Counted from the first letter of the stretch, positions 34,696-44,348 are shown. The stretch: DNA of 46,745 nt from Hyphomicrobiales bacterium (GCA_900468065.1 UBTA01000059.1:1-46745); one strand, 5' to 3'. The notes: generated by a model not told the origin, from the letters alone. A program made the numbers and translations.

Positions 34696-36192
34696 ATGAA
34701 GCCCGCCGTTGCTCTTGAGGGCATATCCAAGTCCTTTCCGGGCGTGAAGGCGCTGTCCGACGTCTCGCTCGCCTTGTATCCGGGCTCCGTCACGGCGCTG
34801 ATCGGCGAAAATGGTGCGGGCAAATCGACCCTCGTTAAAATCCTCACGGGCATTTACCAGCCGGACGGCGGCACGATCCTGGTCGATGGGGCCGAAACCC
34901 ATTTTCCGACAGCTATGGCCGCCGCCCATGCCGGCGTCACCGCCATCCATCAGGAAACGGTGCTGTTTGACGAACTGTCGGTCGCCGAAAACATCTTTCT
35001 CGGCCATGCGCCGCGCGGCCGCTTCGGCCTGATCGACTGGAAGAAACTCAACAGCAATGCCCGCGACCTGCTCGCCCGCGTTGGCGCCGAAATCGATCCG
35101 ACCATCCGGCTGCGCGATCTCGGCATTGCCAACAAGCATATGGTGGCCATTGCCCGCGCTTTGTCGATCGATGCCAGCGTTGTCATCATGGATGAACCGA
35201 CGGCCGCTTTGTCGCACAAGGAAATCCATGAGCTTTATGAACTGATTGACCGGCTGAAGGCGGACGGCAAGGCGATCCTGTTCATCAGCCACAAGTTCGA
35301 TGAAATCTTCCGCATCGCCGACCGCTATACCGTGTTTCGTGATGGCGGCATGGTCGGCGAGGGGCTGATTGCCGATGTGAACCAGGATAAGCTGGTCAAG
35401 ATGATGGTCGGCCGCGATGTCGGCCAGGTTTTCCCCAAGGTGGATGTTGCCATCGGCGAGCCGGTGCTGACGGTTTCGGGCTATCGCCACCCGACCGAAT
35501 TCGAAGACATCAATTTCGAGCTGCGGCGCGGCGAAATCCTCGGCTTCTATGGTCTGATCGGCGCCGGCCGCTCCGAATTCATGCAGTCGCTGATCGGCAT
35601 CACACGGCCATCAGCCGGTGCCGTCAAATTGAACGGCGACGTCCTCGTCATCCGCTCTCCCGCAGAAGCGATCGAGGCCGGTATCGTCTATGTGCCGGAA
35701 GAGCGCGGCCGCCAGGGCGCAATCATCGGCCTGCCGATCTTCCAGAACGTCACGCTGCCTTCGCTGCAGAAGACTTCGCGGGCCGGCTTCCTGAAGCTTG
35801 CCAATGAGTTTGCTTTGGCGCGCGAATATACCCAGCGTCTCGATCTGCGCGCCGCCTCGCTCGATCAGGATGTCGGCACTTTGTCCGGCGGTAATCAGCA
35901 GAAGGTGGTGATCGCCAAATGGCTGGCAACGCAGCCGAAGGTGATCATTCTCGATGAGCCGACCAAGGGCATCGATATCGGCTCCAAGGCTGCGGTGCAC
36001 GCGTTCATGAGCGAACTGGCAGGGCAGGGATTGAGCGTCATCATGGTCTCCTCGGAAATTCCCGAAATCATGGGCATGGCCGACCGCGTCATCGTCATGC
36101 GCGAAGGCCGCATTGCCGGGCGTTTCGAACGCACTGAGCTGACGGCGGAAAAGCTGGTCCGGGCGGCCGCCGGCATCGCGGAGGCCGCATAA
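34696..36192 (+). CDS. rhaT: RhaT, rhamnose ABC importer ATPase
   Basis: A 498-residue protein with two fused nucleotide-binding domains, the pattern of sugar ABC importers such as RbsA. Domain 1 has Walker A GENGAGKST (37-45) and Walker B VVIMDEPTAALS, but its signature loop reads LGIANKHMVAIARAL instead of the usual LSxGQ form. Domain 2 has a degenerate Walker A (GLIGAGRSE), an intact LSGGNQQKV signature and VIILDEPTKGID. One composite site may thus be less active. ATG 34696 fits the family N-terminus; an in-frame GTG at 34657 is possible, and neither has a good ribosome site. The stop overlaps rhaP by one base. Confidence 0.92.
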   Translation: MKPAVALEGISKSFPGVKALSDVSLALYPGSVTALIGENGAGKSTLVKILTGIYQPDGGTILVDGAETHFPTAMAAAHAGVTAIHQETVLFDELSVAENIFLGHAPRGRFGLIDWKKLNSNARDLLARVGAEIDPTIRLRDLGIANKHMVAIARALSIDASVVIMDEPTAALSHKEIHELYELIDRLKADGKAILFISHKFDEIFRIADRYTVFRDGGMVGEGLIADVNQDKLVKMMVGRDVGQVFPKVDVAIGEPVLTVSGYRHPTEFEDINFELRRGEILGFYGLIGAGRSEFMQSLIGITRPSAGAVKLNGDVLVIRSPAEAIEAGIVYVPEERGRQGAIIGLPIFQNVTLPSLQKTSRAGFLKLANEFALAREYTQRLDLRAASLDQDVGTLSGGNQQKVVIAKWLATQPKVIILDEPTKGIDIGSKAAVHAFMSELAGQGLSVIMVSSEIPEIMGMADRVIVMREGRIAGRFERTELTAEKLVRAAAGIAEAA

Positions 36193-37169
36193 TGGCAACG
36201 CTGCTGAAGAACCGAGAAATCCTTCTGGTCATCGCCATCATCGCGCTGGTCTTCCTGATCGCGCTGCGCTTCCCGGGGTTTGTGGCGCCCGCCAATCTGG
36301 CGCGCGTCTATAATGACACGTCGATCCTCATCATCCTGGCGCTCGGCCAGATGGCCGTCATCCTCACGCGCTGCATCGATCTGTCGATGGCCGCCAATCT
36401 GGCGCTGTCCGGCATGGTCGCGGCCATGGTCAATGCCGCCTTTCCGGGCATACCGATCCCGCTGGTCATTCTCGTCGTGGTCGCGCTTGGTGCGGCTCTT
36501 GGTTCGATCAACGGCCTCCTGGTCTGGAAACTGGATATCCCGCCGATTGTCGTCACGCTCGGTACGCTGACGATCTATCGCGGTACCATCTTTCTGCTCA
36601 GCAAGGGCGCGTGGATCAATGCGCATCAGATGAGCGATGCTTTCAAGGCGCTGCCGCGTGCGCCGCTGATCGGCTTTCCTGTCCTGTCATGGCTCTCGGT
36701 TCTGGCCATCGCCGCCGTCTATATCCTGATGACGCGCACGCCGGTCGGCCGTGCCTTCTTTGCCGTCGGCGGCAATCCGCATGCCGCCGTCTATACCGGC
36801 ATCGATGTCGGCCGCACGCGGTTCCTCGCCTATTGCCTGTCGGGCGGTCTTGCCGGCCTGTCCGGCTATCTCTGGGTGTCGCGCTATGCGGTTGCCTATG
36901 TCGATATCGCCGCCGGTTTCGAACTCGATATCATCGCGGCCTGCGTCATCGGCGGCATCTCGATTGCCGGTGGCATCGGTTCTGTCGGCGGTGCCGTCCT
37001 CGGCAGCCTGTTTCTCGGCGTCATCAAGAATGCGCTGCCGGTCATCAATATCTCGCCGTTTGCCCAGCTGGCGATTTCCGGAACGGTGATCATCATCGCT
37101 GTGGCGGTCAATGCCCGCACCGAAAAGCGCAAGGGCCGTGTCATTTTGAAGAAAGCGGAGGCGGTCTGA
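36192..37169 (+). CDS. rhaP: RhaP, rhamnose ABC importer permease
   Basis: A 325-residue inner-membrane permease of the BPD_transp_2 (ribose-type) family with about ten hydrophobic segments. Diagnostic parts are ALGQMAVILTRCIDLSM near the first third, INGLLVWKLDIPPIVVTLGTLTIYRG, and FFAVGGNPHAAVYTGIDVGRTRFLAYCLSG, the cytoplasmic loop contacting the ATPase. It overlaps rhaT and rhaQ by one base at each end, so expression is coupled. It pairs with RhaQ to form the channel. Confidence 0.92.
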   Translation: MATLLKNREILLVIAIIALVFLIALRFPGFVAPANLARVYNDTSILIILALGQMAVILTRCIDLSMAANLALSGMVAAMVNAAFPGIPIPLVILVVVALGAALGSINGLLVWKLDIPPIVVTLGTLTIYRGTIFLLSKGAWINAHQMSDAFKALPRAPLIGFPVLSWLSVLAIAAVYILMTRTPVGRAFFAVGGNPHAAVYTGIDVGRTRFLAYCLSGGLAGLSGYLWVSRYAVAYVDIAAGFELDIIAACVIGGISIAGGIGSVGGAVLGSLFLGVIKNALPVINISPFAQLAISGTVIIIAVAVNARTEKRKGRVILKKAEAV

Positions 37170-38173
37170 TGGCGGAAACGCATCTTTCACCGAGGATCAT
37201 TCCGGACCGGCTGCAGAGCCGGGGCAGCCGTGCGCTGAAAAGCTGGGAGAGCCTGCTCCTGGTCGTAGCGATCCTGATTTTTGCCATCAACTCGTTTGCC
37301 TCGCCCTATTTCCTCGATCCGTGGAACCTGTCCGACGCGACGTTCAATTTCACCGAAAAGGCGCTGATCGCCTTTGCCATGGCGCTGGTGATCATTTCCG
37401 GCGAGATCGACCTGTCCGTCGCCTCGATCATCGCCCTGTCGTCGACAGCCATGGGGCTCGCGGTCACCATGGGCGCCGATACGCCGAAGCTGGTCGTCGT
37501 CGGCCTTGGCACGGGGCTTCTTTGCGGCGCGGTCAACGGGCTGCTGATCACCGGCCTCGGCCTGCCGTCGATCGTCGTGACCATTGGCACGATGAGCCTG
37601 TTTCGCGGCCTGTCCTTTATCATATTGGGAGACCAGGCCTATACGGGCTATCCGGCAAGCTTTGCCTATTTCGGCCAGGGCTATGTCTGGTGGGTTTTCT
37701 CGTTCGAATTCGCACTGTTCGTGTTCTTCGCTGTCGTCTACAGCGTGCTGCTGCACAAAACGAATTTCGGCCGTGCGGTCTATGCCATCGGCAATAACCA
37801 GACGGCAGCATTGTTTTCCGGCGTCCGGGTCGGCCGCGTCAAGTTCATCCTGTTCCTGCTCACGGGTCTGATGGCCGGTATCGCCTCGGTCTGCCTGACC
37901 TCGCGCCTCGGCTCCACCCGCCCGTCGATTGCCTTGGGTGTCGAACTGGAAGTGGTGACGATGGTCGTGCTCGGCGGTGTCAGCATCCTCGGCGGCTCCG
38001 GCACCATTCCGGGCGTTGTGCTTGCTGCCTTCATCATGGGCATGGTCACCTTCGGCTTCGGGCTCTTGAACGTGCCTGGTATCGTCATGTCGATCTTCAT
38101 CGGCGTGCTGTTGATTTCCGTCATCGCATTGCCGATCCTTTGGTCGCGCGCCCGCCGCCGCAGGGCTCATTGA
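37169..38173 (+). CDS. rhaQ: RhaQ, rhamnose ABC importer permease
   Basis: Second permease subunit, 334 residues, same family as RhaP. Landmarks are [74 protein letters not shown] and [22 protein letters not shown]. The start is ATG 37169, overlapping the rhaP stop (TGATG). The frame stays open far upstream, but that part lies within rhaP and has no similarity. The C-terminus is basic (SRARRRRAH). rhaU follows after 7 bases. Confidence 0.92.
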   Translation: MAETHLSPRIIPDRLQSRGSRALKSWESLLLVVAILIFAINSFASPYFLDPWNLSDATFNFTEKALIAFAMALVIISGEIDLSVASIIALSSTAMGLAVTMGADTPKLVVVGLGTGLLCGAVNGLLITGLGLPSIVVTIGTMSLFRGLSFIILGDQAYTGYPASFAYFGQGYVWWVFSFEFALFVFFAVVYSVLLHKTNFGRAVYAIGNNQTAALFSGVRVGRVKFILFLLTGLMAGIASVCLTSRLGSTRPSIALGVELEVVTMVVLGGVSILGGSGTIPGVVLAAFIMGMVTFGFGLLNVPGIVMSIFIGVLLISVIALPILWSRARRRRAH

Positions 38174-38180
38174 GGACATC

Positions 38181-38495
38181 ATGGAAAAATACGCTTTCCG
38201 CATGCGTCTCAATCCCGGCATGACTGAGGAATATAAGGCCCGCCATGACGCGATATGGCCGGAATTGTCGGCGCTGCTGACGGACGCCGGCGTTTCGGAT
38301 TACTCGATCCATCTGGACGAGGAGACCAATCTTCTGTTCGGCGTGCTGTGGCGGCGCGATGATCACCGCATGGCCGATTTGCCCAGCCATCCGGTGATGC
38401 AGAAATGGTGGGCCCATATGGCTGATATCATGGAGACGAAGGCGGGCAACGAGCCTGTCGCCGTGCCGCTGACAACCGTCTTTCACATGAAGTAG
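38181..38495 (+). CDS. rhaU: L-rhamnose mutarotase RhaU/RhaM
   Basis: A 104-residue enzyme that speeds anomer exchange of L-rhamnose, so the imported beta form matches the isomerase. The family residues stand at the known positions: Tyr18 and the catalytic His22 in [14 protein letters not shown], and Trp76-Trp77 in MQKWWAHM. Length equals E. coli RhaM. It lies 7 bp after rhaQ and 4 bp before rhaK, within the operon. Confidence 0.94.
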   Translation: MEKYAFRMRLNPGMTEEYKARHDAIWPELSALLTDAGVSDYSIHLDEETNLLFGVLWRRDDHRMADLPSHPVMQKWWAHMADIMETKAGNEPVAVPLTTVFHMK

Positions 38496-38499
38496 TGCC

Positions 38500-39867
38500 A
38501 TGAAAACCATCGCTGTCATCGATATCGGCAAGACGAATGCCAAGGTCGCCTTGGTCGATCTCGACCGGTTCGAGGAAACGGCGGTGCGCAAGACCGCAAA
38601 TGGTGTCGTTTCCGAAGGCCTTTATCCGCATTTCGATGTCGAGCGCCTGTGGCGCTTCATCACGGAAAGTCTGGCTGCGCTCAACGCGGAAGCCACGATT
38701 GATGCGATCTCGGTGACCACGCATGGCGCGACGGCCGTCCTGCTGGACAGGAACGGCGATCTCGCTTTGCCATTGCTCGACTATGAATTCTCAGGTCCCG
38801 ATACGGTCGCCGGGGACTATGACAAGGTTCGTCCGCCCTTCGCCGAAACCGGCGCCGCAAGACTGCCTGGAGGGTTGAACATCGGGGCTCAGATCTACTG
38901 GCAGGAACAGACATTTCCGGTTCAGTTTGCCAAGGTCGCCAGCATCCTCACCTATGCGCAATACTGGTCCTACCGGCTAACCGGCGTACTCTCGACGGAG
39001 CTGACCTCGCTGGGTTGCCATACCGATCTCTGGAATCCCTATTCCGCCGATTTCTCCACCATGGTCGATGCCCGTGGCTGGCGGCCGCTGTTTGCGCCGG
39101 TGCGCCGCGCCAGCGACGTGCTGGGTGGATTGGCGCCGCAGGCGGCCAAGGACACTGGTCTTCCATCGGGTCTGCCGGTCTATTGCGGCATCCACGATTC
39201 AAATTCTTCGCTGCTGCCGCATGTTTTGACCCGGGCCTCGCCTTTCTCGGTCGTTTCCACTGGAACCTGGGTGGTGATGATGGCGATGGGCGCAAGAAAG
39301 GTGGCCTTGGACGAGGCCCGCGACACGCTGATCAATGTCAATGCGCTCGGCGATCCCGTTCCATCAGCGCGCTTCATGGGTGGACGCGCATTCTCGACGC
39401 TGATCCCCGATCCAGCAGCAACGGTTTCTAGGGATGTCGAGGCAAAAGTGGCAGCCGTTGGGTGGATGCTGTTGCCATCGGTACCGGAAGGCTCCGGGCC
39501 ATTTCCGCGCGCGAAGCCGCGATGGACCTGCAATGAGGCGTCGCTGACGGCCGCAGAACGGCTAGCCGTCGTCTCCTTCCATCTGGCGATGATGACGGCC
39601 AGTTCACTCGACCTGATCGGCGCTGAGGGCGAGGTCGTCGTCGAGGGACCGTTCGCGGTCAATCCCAGCTATCTGCGCATGCTGAAAGCCGCAACCGGCC
39701 GCCCCGTCCTGATCGGCAGCCAGAGCGCCACCGGGACCAGCCTTGGGGCGGCATGCCTTGTCGATGGCAGCCGGGCGCAGGCGCATACGGTAGAATTTCA
39801 GGGTCCCGTTCCGGGAGCTTATGCCGCGTACGCAGCAAGCTGGACCAGGCTCGCCCAAACCTTATAG
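38500..39867 (+). CDS. rhaK: Rhamnulokinase RhaK (FGGY family)
   Basis: RhaK phosphorylates L-rhamnulose to rhamnulose-1-phosphate; in Rhizobium leguminosarum the kinase is also needed for rhamnose uptake. The 455-residue FGGY-type kinase begins AVIDIGKTNAKVALVD (phosphate-binding loop) and has VTTHGATAVLLD, YCGIHDSNSSLLPHV with the catalytic-type Asp, SVVSTGTWVVMM and the C-terminal LIGSQSATGTSLGAACL. Last rightward gene of the rha cluster. The 50-bp gap to the convergent ArsR-type gene has a 7-bp hairpin (TATCCAC at 39872-39878, GTGGATA at 39887-39893). Confidence 0.92.
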   Translation: MKTIAVIDIGKTNAKVALVDLDRFEETAVRKTANGVVSEGLYPHFDVERLWRFITESLAALNAEATIDAISVTTHGATAVLLDRNGDLALPLLDYEFSGPDTVAGDYDKVRPPFAETGAARLPGGLNIGAQIYWQEQTFPVQFAKVASILTYAQYWSYRLTGVLSTELTSLGCHTDLWNPYSADFSTMVDARGWRPLFAPVRRASDVLGGLAPQAAKDTGLPSGLPVYCGIHDSNSSLLPHVLTRASPFSVVSTGTWVVMMAMGARKVALDEARDTLINVNALGDPVPSARFMGGRAFSTLIPDPAATVSRDVEAKVAAVGWMLLPSVPEGSGPFPRAKPRWTCNEASLTAAERLAVVSFHLAMMTASSLDLIGAEGEVVVEGPFAVNPSYLRMLKAATGRPVLIGSQSATGTSLGAACLVDGSRAQAHTVEFQGPVPGAYAAYAASWTRLAQTL

Positions 39868-39917
39868 GCGGTATCCACCGGTACACGTGGATAAGAGTTC
39901 GCCTGTCTTTGGGGAGC

Positions 39918-40220
39918 CTACGCCGGCTGATCGGCGTTGAAGATCGCGGATAAGAGACCGGGGAACCTTGCTTCGAGATCATCCTGCCGAAGCGACATAT
40001 AGATGACGCGGCCTTCCGGTCTCTGCCGGATCACACCGGCCTCGCGCAATACGCGCCAGTGATGCGTCATCGTTGATTTCGAAACGTCCGTTACGAAGTC
40101 GCTGCAGATGCATTCACCGATGGAGATCTGCTTCACCGCCGCCAGCCTGATCGGATTACCCAGAGCCAAAAGGACATCGGGCAGGCGAAGGTCTTCACGC
40201 GTGGGATGGTGGTCGTTCAT
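39918..40220 (-). CDS. ArsR-family winged-helix repressor
   Basis: A 100-residue regulator: residues about 15-75 form the winged helix (LLALGNPIRLAAVKQIS, VSKSTMTHHWRVLREAGVI, RPEGRVIYMSL). ECICSDF at 36-42 resembles the ELCVCDL box of arsenic-sensing ArsR and gives a Cys37-x-Cys39 pair, so a metal or thiol-reactive signal is possible; many family members lack this function. No ribosome site is visible at ATG 40220, and the best promoter lies almost on the start, which suggests leaderless translation. It diverges from an MFS pump and most likely controls it. Confidence 0.85.
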   Translation of the reverse strand: MNDHHPTREDLRLPDVLLALGNPIRLAAVKQISIGECICSDFVTDVSKSTMTHHWRVLREAGVIRQRPEGRVIYMSLRQDDLEARFPGLLSAIFNADQPA

Positions 40221-40226
40221 CAAAAG

Positions 40227-40304
40227 AAGATAATAAACCGTACGCGTACAGTCAAACTTTTTGGACGCCTCGCGTTGACAATTGTACGATTCTATCCGTA
40301 CTAT
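40227..40304. promoter_or_regulatory. Divergent promoters with GTAC-type operator
   Basis: Rightward: TTGACA (40275-40280), 18-base spacer, TACTAT (40299-40304), a good sigma-70 promoter for the MFS gene; its spacer holds GTACG and CCGTAC. Leftward: TTGACT (40255-40250), 17-base spacer, TATCTT (40232-40227). The spacer of the leftward promoter contains the perfect palindrome GTACGCGTAC (40240-40249). The shared GTAC cores suggest binding by the ArsR-type protein, inferred only. Confidence 0.6.
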
Positions 40305-40354
40305 CAAATCATCAAAGCTGCGCAGCCTTGTCCCCGCAACAAGAGATATCCATC

Positions 40355-41791
40355 ATGTCATTTTCTCCCGCATCCGGCGGTCGCCAGCGGCTGGGCTGGA
40401 CATTGTTCCTGCTCGCTTTCGCTCAACTGGTCATCGCCGTTGATTACAATATCGTCTTCGTCGCACTGCCTGATATCGGCGCGCAACTTGGCTTCTCGCG
40501 TCAGACGCTGCAATGGGTTGTCAGTGCCTATGGTGTCGCCTTTGGTGGCTTTCTGCTCTTAGGCGGCCGTGCTGCCGATCTTCTCGGCCGCCGCCGGATC
40601 TTCATCTTCGCCCTGGCGCTTTACGGCGTATCGTCGCTGGTCGGCGGTTTGGCCACCAGTCCGAGCGCCATCATCATCGCCCGAGCCATCCAGGGTGTCG
40701 GCGGCGCCTTGTTGTTTCCGGCCACGCTATCTCTTGTGACGACATTGTTCGCCGAAGGCCGCGAACGCAACCGCGCCCTGGCTGTCTGGGGTGGCGCCGG
40801 TGCCTCCGGCCTGACCGTCGGCGCTTTGCTCGGCGGTATTCTCACCAGCGCCTATGGCTGGCCCGCCGTCTTCTTCGTCAACGTGCCGCTCGTTGCCATC
40901 ATCATCGCTGGCGCCCTGATCGTCATGCCACGCGATGTCAACCAGGGCTCGCATCGCAGCTTCGACCTGCCGGGCGCGCTGACCGCGACGATCGGCATCA
41001 CATTGCTGGTGTACGTCCTCGTGCAGGGGCCGGAATCGGGCTGGGCGTCTCCATCGATCCTTTTGGCGCTGGTTGCCGGTCTTATCCTGCTCGCTGCCTT
41101 CTTCGTCATCGAAGCCCGTAGCGATGATCCGCTGATGCCGCTGCGCCTGTTTTCCAACCGCTATGCGCTGGCCGGCATGCTGTTGACGCTGTTCTTCGGA
41201 GCGACCTTGGGTGCCTTGCCCTATTTCGAAACGGTCCTCTTCCAGGGCATGCTCGGCTTCGACGCGCTATGGACCGGTCTGGCGTTCCTCGTTCCGGCCA
41301 TCGCCATCTTCATCGGCACGCAACTGGGTGAGCGTATGGCGACCGGTTCGGGCGTTCGCGCCAGCCTGGTAATCGGCCAGGTTCTCAGCGTCGCCGGAAT
41401 GATTGCGTTCGCCTACGGGATTTCGCCGGAATGGGGCTATATGGGCCTGGTTCCAGGCATGGCAGTGCTCGGGGTCGGCCAGGGCATGGTGTGGACGGCG
41501 ATGTGGATCGTGTCGGCGACCGGGGTTGCCCAGGAAGAGCAGGGTGTGGCGTCGGGCATGGCATCCACCAGCCTGCAGGTCGGACTGGCCGTCGGCCTCG
41601 CCATCCTGGTTGCGGTTGCCAACGGGGTGGGGGAATCGATAGGTCAGACGGCGACCATCGGTCTTATCGAAGGCACACGGTTCGCTGTCTATCTGGCCGC
41701 TGTGGGGACTGTTTTGGGGCTGATCGTCGCTCTCACTCTGCCGCGGCGGGTGGAAGTGCCGGCGGGCGTGAACTACGCTCCAGCCGAATGA
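40355..41791 (+). CDS. MFS multidrug-type efflux transporter (DHA2 family)
   Basis: A 478-residue inner-membrane proton antiporter with about 14 hydrophobic segments, as in the DHA2/EmrB branch. Features are IAVDYNIVFVALPDIGAQLGF in helix 1, the motif A loop LLGGRAADLLGRRRIF, ARAIQGVGGALLFPATLSL (motif B) and WGGAGASGLTVGALLGG (motif C of drug antiporters). The start is ATG 40355 with only a weak AAGAGA site; an upstream TTG (40328) is also in frame. The substrate cannot be predicted. Regulated in all likelihood by the divergent ArsR-type gene. Confidence 0.9.
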   Translation: MSFSPASGGRQRLGWTLFLLAFAQLVIAVDYNIVFVALPDIGAQLGFSRQTLQWVVSAYGVAFGGFLLLGGRAADLLGRRRIFIFALALYGVSSLVGGLATSPSAIIIARAIQGVGGALLFPATLSLVTTLFAEGRERNRALAVWGGAGASGLTVGALLGGILTSAYGWPAVFFVNVPLVAIIIAGALIVMPRDVNQGSHRSFDLPGALTATIGITLLVYVLVQGPESGWASPSILLALVAGLILLAAFFVIEARSDDPLMPLRLFSNRYALAGMLLTLFFGATLGALPYFETVLFQGMLGFDALWTGLAFLVPAIAIFIGTQLGERMATGSGVRASLVIGQVLSVAGMIAFAYGISPEWGYMGLVPGMAVLGVGQGMVWTAMWIVSATGVAQEEQGVASGMASTSLQVGLAVGLAILVAVANGVGESIGQTATIGLIEGTRFAVYLAAVGTVLGLIVALTLPRRVEVPAGVNYAPAE

Positions 41792-41799
41792 GCCTGTGG

Positions 41800-41817
41800 C
41801 CCGCCTTCGGGGGCGGG
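41800..41817 (+). terminator. GC-rich hairpin after the MFS gene
   Basis: CCCGCC (41800-41805) and GGCGGG (41812-41817) with a six-base loop, 9 bp past the stop. The tail is only TCTC, so termination strength is uncertain. Confidence 0.4.
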
Positions 41818-41990
41818 TCTCACCGGCTGTTCCGGTGTGCGATCAAAGAGCGGTGAGAAAACAAAACCAAGAAAATGGGCCGCCGCGGCCTTCAAGGGTA
41901 TGCGGCGCTTCTCGCATCCAAGGACACGCCGCAATGCATCGCCTTGTGAGGCACATATGCTTCCAGGCCCAAGTGCCGTTTAACTACGTC

Positions 41991-42104
41991 CTAGAAAATC
42001 CGGGCATTCAATGACTTACGATCATCCTCGATATTCAGGAGGATGGAGACCGCTGCCAGTGTAAGGGTGGCGATAAGCGTAGCGCTTAGTCCCAGAACAA
42101 TCAT
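41991..42104 (-). CDS. 37-residue single-helix membrane peptide
   Basis: On the minus strand ATG 42104 opens a 38-codon frame ending in TAG. The product starts MIVLGLSATLIATLTLAA, continues VSILLN and ends with a charged tail, IEDDRKSLNARIF: one helix with a cytoplasmic C-terminus. AGAAGGA lies 7 bases before the ATG. No family recognised. It lies alone between the MFS gene and the che operon. Confidence 0.5.
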   Translation of the reverse strand: MIVLGLSATLIATLTLAAVSILLNIEDDRKSLNARIF

Positions 42105-42713
42105 TGCCCGTTCCTTCTACGTCATCATCATGATGCCGCTTCACTTTGTCCGGCTATGCTTGCGCATGGCTTGCGCCGGTCAGAATAGGCAGTAGTTAAC
42201 GGCGGGATGTCTCAAGATCAACTCCCAAGTTTTACCATTGAAAACCTGTTGTTTCTCTAATGGGCGCAAACCCCCGTTTCATAGGCGGTTGCGCCGGGTG
42301 AGGGCAATATACGGCTAATTTTAGTGAAAGAAGATACGGACGATCAACCGTTAACCTTCAAGCAAGGAATTAACCATAAACATGGTCGTACACGTTGGAG
42401 TGGGAAAATCTACTTCCCCGCAAGGCATGACGCCGTACCAACGAACCGGTTCTGATCCGGTATGCACTTTCACCGGATATCTCTTGGGAACGAAGCGGCT
42501 GATCGCCGTGGCCAGCTGGCATTGCAGCCGTCGCCACTTGGCGTCTTGCAAGACGGCCCGCTTGGGCAACGCCCCTTTGGAACATCCGTTGATGAATGGA
42601 CGCATCGTGCGCCGGCCAAGGCCTGCGGACATGCAGCAAGAGTTTGATTTTCTACAGGATTCCTCTGAAAACCATAGGGTTTCCAGAGATGAGATACCGG
42701 ACCGGGGAAAAGC
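42105..42713. promoter_or_regulatory. Region upstream of the che operon
   Basis: About 600 bases without a supported gene. ORFs at 42382-42717 (plus) and 42351-42911 (minus) have no family features, and the latter overlaps the chemoreceptor gene. A hairpin with 7-bp outer stem (GGCGCAA 42264-42270, TTGCGCC 42290-42296) is present. The che operon promoter should lie here, but I cannot place it. Confidence 0.45.
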
Positions 42714-44348
42714 GTGAGGCAGGAAACATCGCCAGATCAGACGAGGAAGGCTCAGGCAGGCAGCCTGCTGGAGCGCTTGCGTTTTGCCGGGCTTGATGAA
42801 GACCAGACCGACGTCCTGCGGAAGCATCGCCAGTCGCTTGGAGCAGAGGTCGAGCTCGCATTGCGCGACCTGTTCCAGCGCCTCCAGACCTTCCCGGATG
42901 CCGCCCGCCATTTCACCAGCGACCGCCAGATCGACCGGCTACACGACCTCCAGTCATCGCATTGGAGCGTTCTCACCGACGCCCGCTTTGACAGTCTCTA
43001 TGCCGAGCGCGTCAAGGTCCTGTCGGATACCGAGAGCAAGATGGGGCTTGATCCGCGCTGGCAGATCGCCGGCCACGCCGTCGTGCTCGAACGCTTGATC
43101 TGTTCGATGATCGAGCAGTTCTGGCCGAAATCGATGCTGTCGCTCGGCAAGGCGAACAGGAAGGAGCTGGCCGACCTCGTCGCTGCTCTGGTCCGCACCG
43201 TCTTCGTCGATACCGAAATTTCCGTTTCCCTGCGCTTCAATGAACAGCGTCACAGCCACCAGCGCCAGCTCGCCGAGCAGCGCAAGGCCGGTGAAGCCGA
43301 AGCGCTGGCTCTGTTTGACGGCGTCACTCAGGCGCTCGGCCGCGGCGATCTCTCCGTTCGTACGTCCCGTGACGTGGCTGCGGCGTATCAGCCGCTGGTC
43401 CAGCAACTGAATGGGGCGCTCGATGCCATGCAGAACGAGTTCATCGGTCTGTCCGACCGCGCCGTCACGATGGAAACCTCGTCGCGTGATCTTGCCGGCC
43501 AGACCGGACAATTTGCTCTCAAGGCACAGGAGCAGTCCGAAGCGCTCAGCGAGACCGTCAGGTCGCTCGGCGCCATCGTCGACCGGGTCAAGCACAATGC
43601 CGGCCAGACACGGGCTGCCGAAAAGAGCGTCGCCGTGGCCCGCCAGTCGGCCGAGCATAGCGGCGAGATTGCCGGACAGGCGATATCAGCCATGGCCGAC
43701 ATTGAAGCTTCGGCCGAAAAGATCGGCCAGATCATCGGCGTCATCGACGAGATTGCCTTCCAGACCAATCTCCTGGCGCTGAATGCCGGTATCGAGGCTG
43801 CGCGGGCTGGCGAAAGCGGCCGTGGCTTTGCCGTCGTTGCCCAGGAAGTCCGCGCCCTGGCGCAACGCTCGGGCGACGCGGCTCGCGAAATCAAGCAGCT
43901 GGTATCGAGCACGAAATCTCAGGTCGAGGCGGGCGTCGAACGCGTCGGCCGCACGCAGGACGCCATCAGCAATATCGTCGAGCAGGTGCGCGGTATCAAC
44001 GATGCCATCGCCGGCATTGCCGAGGAAACCGCTGAACAGGTCACCGGCCTTCAGGCTGCGACATCCGATCTCGGCCGGATCGGCGCCGAAATCGGTGCGA
44101 GCGCACATCAGGCTGCCGGTGCCAAGGAAACTTGCGACGACCTGCACACCGTCATTCTCGAACTCGGCCAGACGATCCGCCAGTTCCATGTCCAGCGGCA
44201 GGCGCCGAAGACGGCCTTCGCGCCGTCCTATTCGACCCCCGCCGTTACGGCGCCCGCCGGACGGCCGGGCGAAATCACCGACGAGAGCGATGAGGGGTTC
44301 GATGAGGGCTTCGGTCTGCAGGGCCGTCTTGCCGGGTGGGCGCGCTGA
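42714..44348 (+). CDS. Globin-coupled cytoplasmic chemoreceptor (IcpA-like)
   Basis: A 544-residue methyl-accepting chemotaxis protein without membrane helices. Residues about 15-170 form a globin-coupled sensor domain ([37 protein letters not shown] with His83 as probable haem ligand), so oxygen or redox is the likely signal. A HAMP-like linker (about 200-240) leads to the signalling hairpin, with [20 protein letters not shown] and [18 protein letters not shown]. The start is GTG with GGGGA upstream. In Sinorhizobium and Agrobacterium such a receptor (icpA or orf1) heads the che operon, as here. Confidence 0.88.
   Translation: MRQETSPDQTRKAQAGSLLERLRFAGLDEDQTDVLRKHRQSLGAEVELALRDLFQRLQTFPDAARHFTSDRQIDRLHDLQSSHWSVLTDARFDSLYAERVKVLSDTESKMGLDPRWQIAGHAVVLERLICSMIEQFWPKSMLSLGKANRKELADLVAALVRTVFVDTEISVSLRFNEQRHSHQRQLAEQRKAGEAEALALFDGVTQALGRGDLSVRTSRDVAAAYQPLVQQLNGALDAMQNEFIGLSDRAVTMETSSRDLAGQTGQFALKAQEQSEALSETVRSLGAIVDRVKHNAGQTRAAEKSVAVARQSAEHSGEIAGQAISAMADIEASAEKIGQIIGVIDEIAFQTNLLALNAGIEAARAGESGRGFAVVAQEVRALAQRSGDAAREIKQLVSSTKSQVEAGVERVGRTQDAISNIVEQVRGINDAIAGIAEETAEQVTGLQAATSDLGRIGAEIGASAHQAAGAKETCDDLHTVILELGQTIRQFHVQRQAPKTAFAPSYSTPAVTAPAGRPGEITDESDEGFDEGFGLQGRLAGWAR

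Noticed and set aside
36611..37168. Upstream extension of the rhaQ frame
   Set aside because: Lies inside rhaP in another frame; the permease similarity starts at ATG 37169, which has the coupled TGATG junction.
42382..42717. 111-codon ORF before the chemoreceptor
   Set aside because: No recognisable domain; it ends in the chemoreceptor start region, and a minus-strand ORF overlaps it equally well.
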